A DNA stretch of 64,000 bases, taken from Lachnospiraceae bacterium (lineage in GTDB: Bacteria; Bacillota; Clostridia; Lachnospirales; Lachnospiraceae). The translations under genes were made by a program, and so were the position numbers. The notes under the pieces are model-generated. The model was given only the letters and a program-made list of their open reading frames with translations. It did not search any database and was not told where the DNA came from. Below, piece after piece: positions 60,980 through 64,000 of the stretch. Every line of letters begins with the position of its first letter. Position 1 is the stretch's first letter. The DNA lies in assembly GCA_017448245.1 (NCBI GenBank), contig JAFSLV010000009.1, positions 1 through 64,000 on the forward strand. Reading direction: 5' to 3'.

Positions 60980-61001
60980 GCCCCCGTAAGGGGGCTTTAC
61001 T
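60980..61001 (+). terminator. Intrinsic terminator between the toxin and the CpsF-like gene
   Basis: GCCCCC (60980-60985) pairs with GGGGGC (60990-60995), loop GTAA, then TTTACTATT. It would separate the toxin-antitoxin transcript from the glycosyltransferases unless read through. Confidence 0.7.
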
Positions 61002-61029
61002 ATTGCGAAAAAACGGCGCCATATAGATA

Positions 61030-61773
61030 ATGCCAAACCGCATCAGGTTCATGAATACCGAGATCGATAATCTCACGATGAGAGAAGCCATACGTGAGAT
61101 GGACCGGATGATCAAAGACGGCGGGTCACACTATGTTGTCACACCGAATGTGGACCATATCGTGCGGCTGGAAAAGGACGCAGGGTTGCAAAATGCATAT
61201 CGTGAAGCCGATCTCATCCTGACCGACGGAAAACCGCTCCTGTGGATATCCAGGCTGTATGGTAATCCGATAAAAGAAAAAGTATCAGGCTCCGACCTGT
61301 TTCCGGTACTGTGCCGATTGGCGGCAAGGAGAGGATACAGGATGTATTTTCTCGGGGCGGCAGAAGGTGTGGCCGATCTGGCAGCGGAAAACTTAATGCG
61401 GAAGAATAAGGGATTGAAGATCTGCGGCACATACTCTCCGCCGCAGGGGTTTGAAAAGGATCCCGTTCAATGTGATCAGATCATAGAGCGCATAAAAGAA
61501 ACCGATCCGGATATTCTTATCGTGGCACTGGGGTGTCCCAAACAGGAAAACTTTATACACAAGTATAGAAAGCGGCTGAATGTGCCGCTTTCTTTGGGAT
61601 TAGGCGCAAGTCTGGATTTTGAGGCGGGAACAGTAACAAGAGCTCCAAAGTGGATGCAGCTACGCGGTCTTGAGTGGCTTTATCGCATCCTTCAAGAACC
61701 AGGGAGGATGCTGAAGAGATATCTTATCAACGATATAAGCATTTTTCCTTTGGTGCTAAAGTATTCCAGGTAA
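61030..61773 (+). CDS. WecG/TagA/CpsF-family glycosyltransferase
   Basis: GT26-type enzyme of 247 residues that adds the second sugar (often N-acetylmannosamine) to an undecaprenyl-linked acceptor in wall or capsular polymer synthesis. Family stretches are HYVVTPNVDHIVRLEKD, DLILTDGKPLLWISRLYG, YFLGAAEGVADLAAE and LGLGASLDFEAGTVTRAPKW. No clear ribosome binding site before ATG 61030. It follows a terminator, so its expression may depend on readthrough by the NusG paralogs. Confidence 0.88.
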   Translation: MPNRIRFMNTEIDNLTMREAIREMDRMIKDGGSHYVVTPNVDHIVRLEKDAGLQNAYREADLILTDGKPLLWISRLYGNPIKEKVSGSDLFPVLCRLAARRGYRMYFLGAAEGVADLAAENLMRKNKGLKICGTYSPPQGFEKDPVQCDQIIERIKETDPDILIVALGCPKQENFIHKYRKRLNVPLSLGLGASLDFEAGTVTRAPKWMQLRGLEWLYRILQEPGRMLKRYLINDISIFPLVLKYSR

Positions 61774-61783
61774 CAATATCCAT

Positions 61784-62878
61784 ATGCCGCGATTAAGAGA
61801 TCAGGGAATATTGTTTTTTTTACGTGCACCTCAACACGGGGGGACCGAAAATGTTGTGGTGCAATTGTGCGAAGCACTAAAGCCACACGTAAGAAAAATA
61901 GTAATATGTGGTGCCAATGGGTTTGACAGATCCAAGATTAGCGAGAGCGACATTAAATACGTCGAGATTCCGGATATTACTATTAAGAGGATCGGCACAA
62001 GCATGGTTGTGCTTAGGACATTAAGAAAGATAATACAGGAAGATGAAATAACGATAGTACATGCACACCACAGAATGGCATTGATTTATGCGACATTATT
62101 ACAACGGACCATACCGTTTTTGTTGTTTTATACTGCACACAATTCATTTCAAGACAAAAAAATGATATATAGATATGCACTGAAAAGATCGGGGGTTATC
62201 GCTTGCGGAGAGGCTGTTAAGAACAATATTGTAACGCGTTATGGAATTGAAAAAAATAGCATTACCGTTATCCACAATGCTGTGAGGCCATATTTCGGTA
62301 CAGAAGAACCTGACGCCCTGTTAATAAAATTAAGGGAATCTGGCCACCGTCTGGTTGGGAATTTTGCAAGGCTAACGAAAGAAAAGGGGGTTGATGTTTT
62401 TATAAAAGCAGTCTCGCAAATAAAAGGACACAACAATGTCAAGTATGTAATAGTGGGAGATGGCGAGGAAAGGGAACAGTTGGAAAGCATGGCAAAGAAA
62501 TGTGACATATTTGACAGGGTTCTTTTCTTGGGGTTCCGGAAAGATGTACAAAACATCATGCAACAAATGGACTTTATCGTGATAAGCTCATTTATTGAAG
62601 GACTACCGTTGGTTCCGATTGAGGCATTTTCTGTCGGAAAAACAGTCATTGGGACCAATATTGACGGTACAAACGAGATTGTTCAGCACAATTATAACGG
62701 GATGCTCGTAGAAGCCAATGATATAAAGGGGATGGCAGATACAATAGAACTACTGCTAAGTGATGACAAGATGTTGCATGACATGGAAGCCCGGGCATAT
62801 GAAACTTATTGTGAGGGATATTCCTATGAAAGGTTCAAAAACGATTATCTTTTATTCTATGAACGTAAAATAGCATGA
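61784..62878 (+). CDS. GT4-family glycosyltransferase
   Basis: GT-B enzyme of 364 residues. The N-terminal acceptor half has LRAPQHGGTENVVVQL; the C-terminal half has NFARLTKEKGVDVFIKAV and the donor-site GLPLVPIEAFSVGKTVIGTNI with the EAF motif. Adds a sugar to a lipid-linked glycan in the cytoplasm. Base composition is visibly more AT-rich than at 0-60 kb, suggesting acquisition from elsewhere. Next gene overlaps its stop (ATGA). Confidence 0.85.
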   Translation: MPRLRDQGILFFLRAPQHGGTENVVVQLCEALKPHVRKIVICGANGFDRSKISESDIKYVEIPDITIKRIGTSMVVLRTLRKIIQEDEITIVHAHHRMALIYATLLQRTIPFLLFYTAHNSFQDKKMIYRYALKRSGVIACGEAVKNNIVTRYGIEKNSITVIHNAVRPYFGTEEPDALLIKLRESGHRLVGNFARLTKEKGVDVFIKAVSQIKGHNNVKYVIVGDGEEREQLESMAKKCDIFDRVLFLGFRKDVQNIMQQMDFIVISSFIEGLPLVPIEAFSVGKTVIGTNIDGTNEIVQHNYNGMLVEANDIKGMADTIELLLSDDKMLHDMEARAYETYCEGYSYERFKNDYLLFYERKIA

Positions 62879-64000
62879 AGCTGTTATTTGTTCACAATAC
62901 GCTGCCGGAATTCAGGGTGGCGTTTTTTGAGTCCATTTCAAAAAGAGTAGACGTTAGATTTATTATAACGCATCCGGATTTGGCAAGAAGTGTTTATGGC
63001 GATGACGGGACAGAACATAATGAACTTGATATATGTTTTGTATATGGCAAATTACCGCAACGCTTAAAAAAAATAAAGAAAGAAATAGAATTGAGTAAGG
63101 GGACGCATTTGATTCTCCCTCCCGCAGACTCTCCTGTGGAGATAGCAGAAGGGCTGTTTACTCTATGGGTCGCAAAAAGAAACGGACTTAAGCTGTATAC
63201 CTGGACCGAAAAATGGGAAGCACCACGAAACGAACAACCGATGGTTAAGCGGCTGAAAAACAACATACACAGAATGGTTTATCACTATTATACAAAGTCA
63301 TGCGATAAGTGTATTGTTTTTGGAACCAAGGCAAAGGAGTACTTGCAACAGATTGGTGTTGAAGAGAAGAGGATAGTAGTGTCATACATGAGCAGCTTGC
63401 CGGCGGCCAATGCTTCTAAGGGCATAAATGTTAGAAGACAACATTGTATAGAGAGTAATAAAAAGATTGTATTTTGTTTGGCAAGGATGATCCCGAGAAA
63501 AGGAATAGACGTGTTAATCCATGCGGTAGCTCAATTGCGAAAAAAACACAATGATTTTGTGCTACTGCTTGGCGGCGATGGACCGCTAAAGAAGGAATTG
63601 CAATCAATTGTAAAAGATAATGATTTGGATAATGTGGTTTTTGCAGGGCACATACCACCGGAATTAAGAAGAGAATACTACAGGCAATCAGACCTGTTTG
63701 TGTTGCCGAGCAAGTATTATAAGGGAATGATAGACGGTTGGGGACTCCCGATCAATGAGTCGTTGTATTATGGGACGCCCGTAGTGGCAACAACATGCGA
63801 GGGTGCGGCGTATGATCTGATAGATGGAGATAACGGTGCTATGGTGGAGCAGAATAACGTAAAGGCGTTGGCGTTGAGTATAGAGGAGTTCTTATATCAT
63901 AAAAACCGGGCAGAAGTTGAAACTGCAATTGAGAAAACAGTGAAGCGTTATAACATAGAGTCAATGGCTTCGGAGTTTTTGTCTGCATTCCCGGCGGCGT
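62875..64000 (+). CDS. GT4-family glycosyltransferase (partial, runs off the right edge)
   Basis: Open from the ATG at 62875, which overlaps the previous stop, to the window end: at least 375 residues. The start is MKLLFVHNTLPEFRVAFFES. The later half contains FCLARMIPRKGIDVLIHAV, LLLGGDGPLKKEL and WGLPINESLYYGTPVVATTC, the donor-binding region of GT-B glycosyltransferases. It is AT-rich like its neighbour. The stop is not in the window. Confidence 0.85.
   Translation, partial: MKLLFVHNTLPEFRVAFFESISKRVDVRFIITHPDLARSVYGDDGTEHNELDICFVYGKLPQRLKKIKKEIELSKGTHLILPPADSPVEIAEGLFTLWVAKRNGLKLYTWTEKWEAPRNEQPMVKRLKNNIHRMVYHYYTKSCDKCIVFGTKAKEYLQQIGVEEKRIVVSYMSSLPAANASKGINVRRQHCIESNKKIVFCLARMIPRKGIDVLIHAVAQLRKKHNDFVLLLGGDGPLKKELQSIVKDNDLDNVVFAGHIPPELRREYYRQSDLFVLPSKYYKGMIDGWGLPINESLYYGTPVVATTCEGAAYDLIDGDNGAMVEQNNVKALALSIEEFLYHKNRAEVETAIEKTVKRYNIESMASEFLSAFPAA

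Overview
The window is a stretch of chromosome from a GC-rich Firmicute, most likely class Clostridia and family Lachnospiraceae. Support comes from Firmicutes-type gene content: MecA adaptor, AzlCD, a MetNIQ importer, tandem class B sortase domains, a DUF6465-like small protein, walJ and LoaP/NusG paralogs. AGGAGG-type ribosome binding sites and sigma-A promoters with 17-bp spacers are also frequent. By eye the sequence is clearly GC-rich up to about 61 kb and noticeably more AT-rich after about 61.8 kb. I saw no rRNA, tRNA, CRISPR array or intact insertion sequence.

Layout. 0-6 kb: the tail of an unknown gene and its terminator, then a sulfur-acquisition operon (ABC importer, YeeE/YedE channel, CoA-disulfide reductase-rhodanese). 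6-8 kb: rpsB-tsf. 8-22 kb: a long + strand run with a P-type ATPase, MarR regulator, mecA-like adaptor, pseudouridine synthase, secA, prfB, glycosyltransferase, hisC, a small membrane exporter and a nuclease-helicase fusion. 22-25 kb: HAD phosphatase, divergent azlCD, an alpha/beta hydrolase. 25-26 kb: rplM-rpsI. 26-31.5 kb: a c-di-GMP phosphodiesterase (- strand), metQNI and a PilZ protein. 31.5-33.7 kb: aroA and tyrA on the - strand. 33.8-37.4 kb: a two-domain sortase, a CAP-domain lipoprotein, repeats, a PRTase-like protein and a small DUF6465-like protein. 37.5-43.8 kb: polA, coaE, an FtsA-like ATPase and walJ.

43.8-54.5 kb is a surface-glycan region: a GT2-methyltransferase fusion, an unknown protein, LicD, a CgeB/DUF3880-like glycosyltransferase, an HTH protein and UDP-galactopyranose mutase. 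It is followed by a - strand FliD-like gene and an MBOAT/SGNH O-acylation pair. 54.5-57 kb is the conserved rpmG-secE-nusG-rplK-rplA block; its NusG carries a long acidic N-terminal extension.

57-64 kb is the most unusual part: a polysaccharide locus opened by an XRE regulator and two tandem specialised NusG paralogs (LoaP-like). These are followed by a Wzz-like protein with an apparently degenerate tyrosine-kinase-like tail, a PIN-domain toxin-antitoxin pair, an intrinsic terminator, a WecG/TagA/CpsF transferase and two GT4 glycosyltransferases, the last cut by the window edge. The loaP promoter has an inverted repeat in its -35/-10 spacer, and a related inverted repeat lies next to the xre gene. 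A plausible model is XRE repression of loaP and processive antitermination through the AT-rich, probably imported, glycosyltransferase genes.

Other points worth attention are mecA-like, azlC and MBOAT genes whose -10 boxes sit 6 nt before the ATG (probably leaderless mRNAs), a prfB without its programmed frameshift, tandem repeats abutting the rpsB promoter, and several families of intergenic palindromic repeats.
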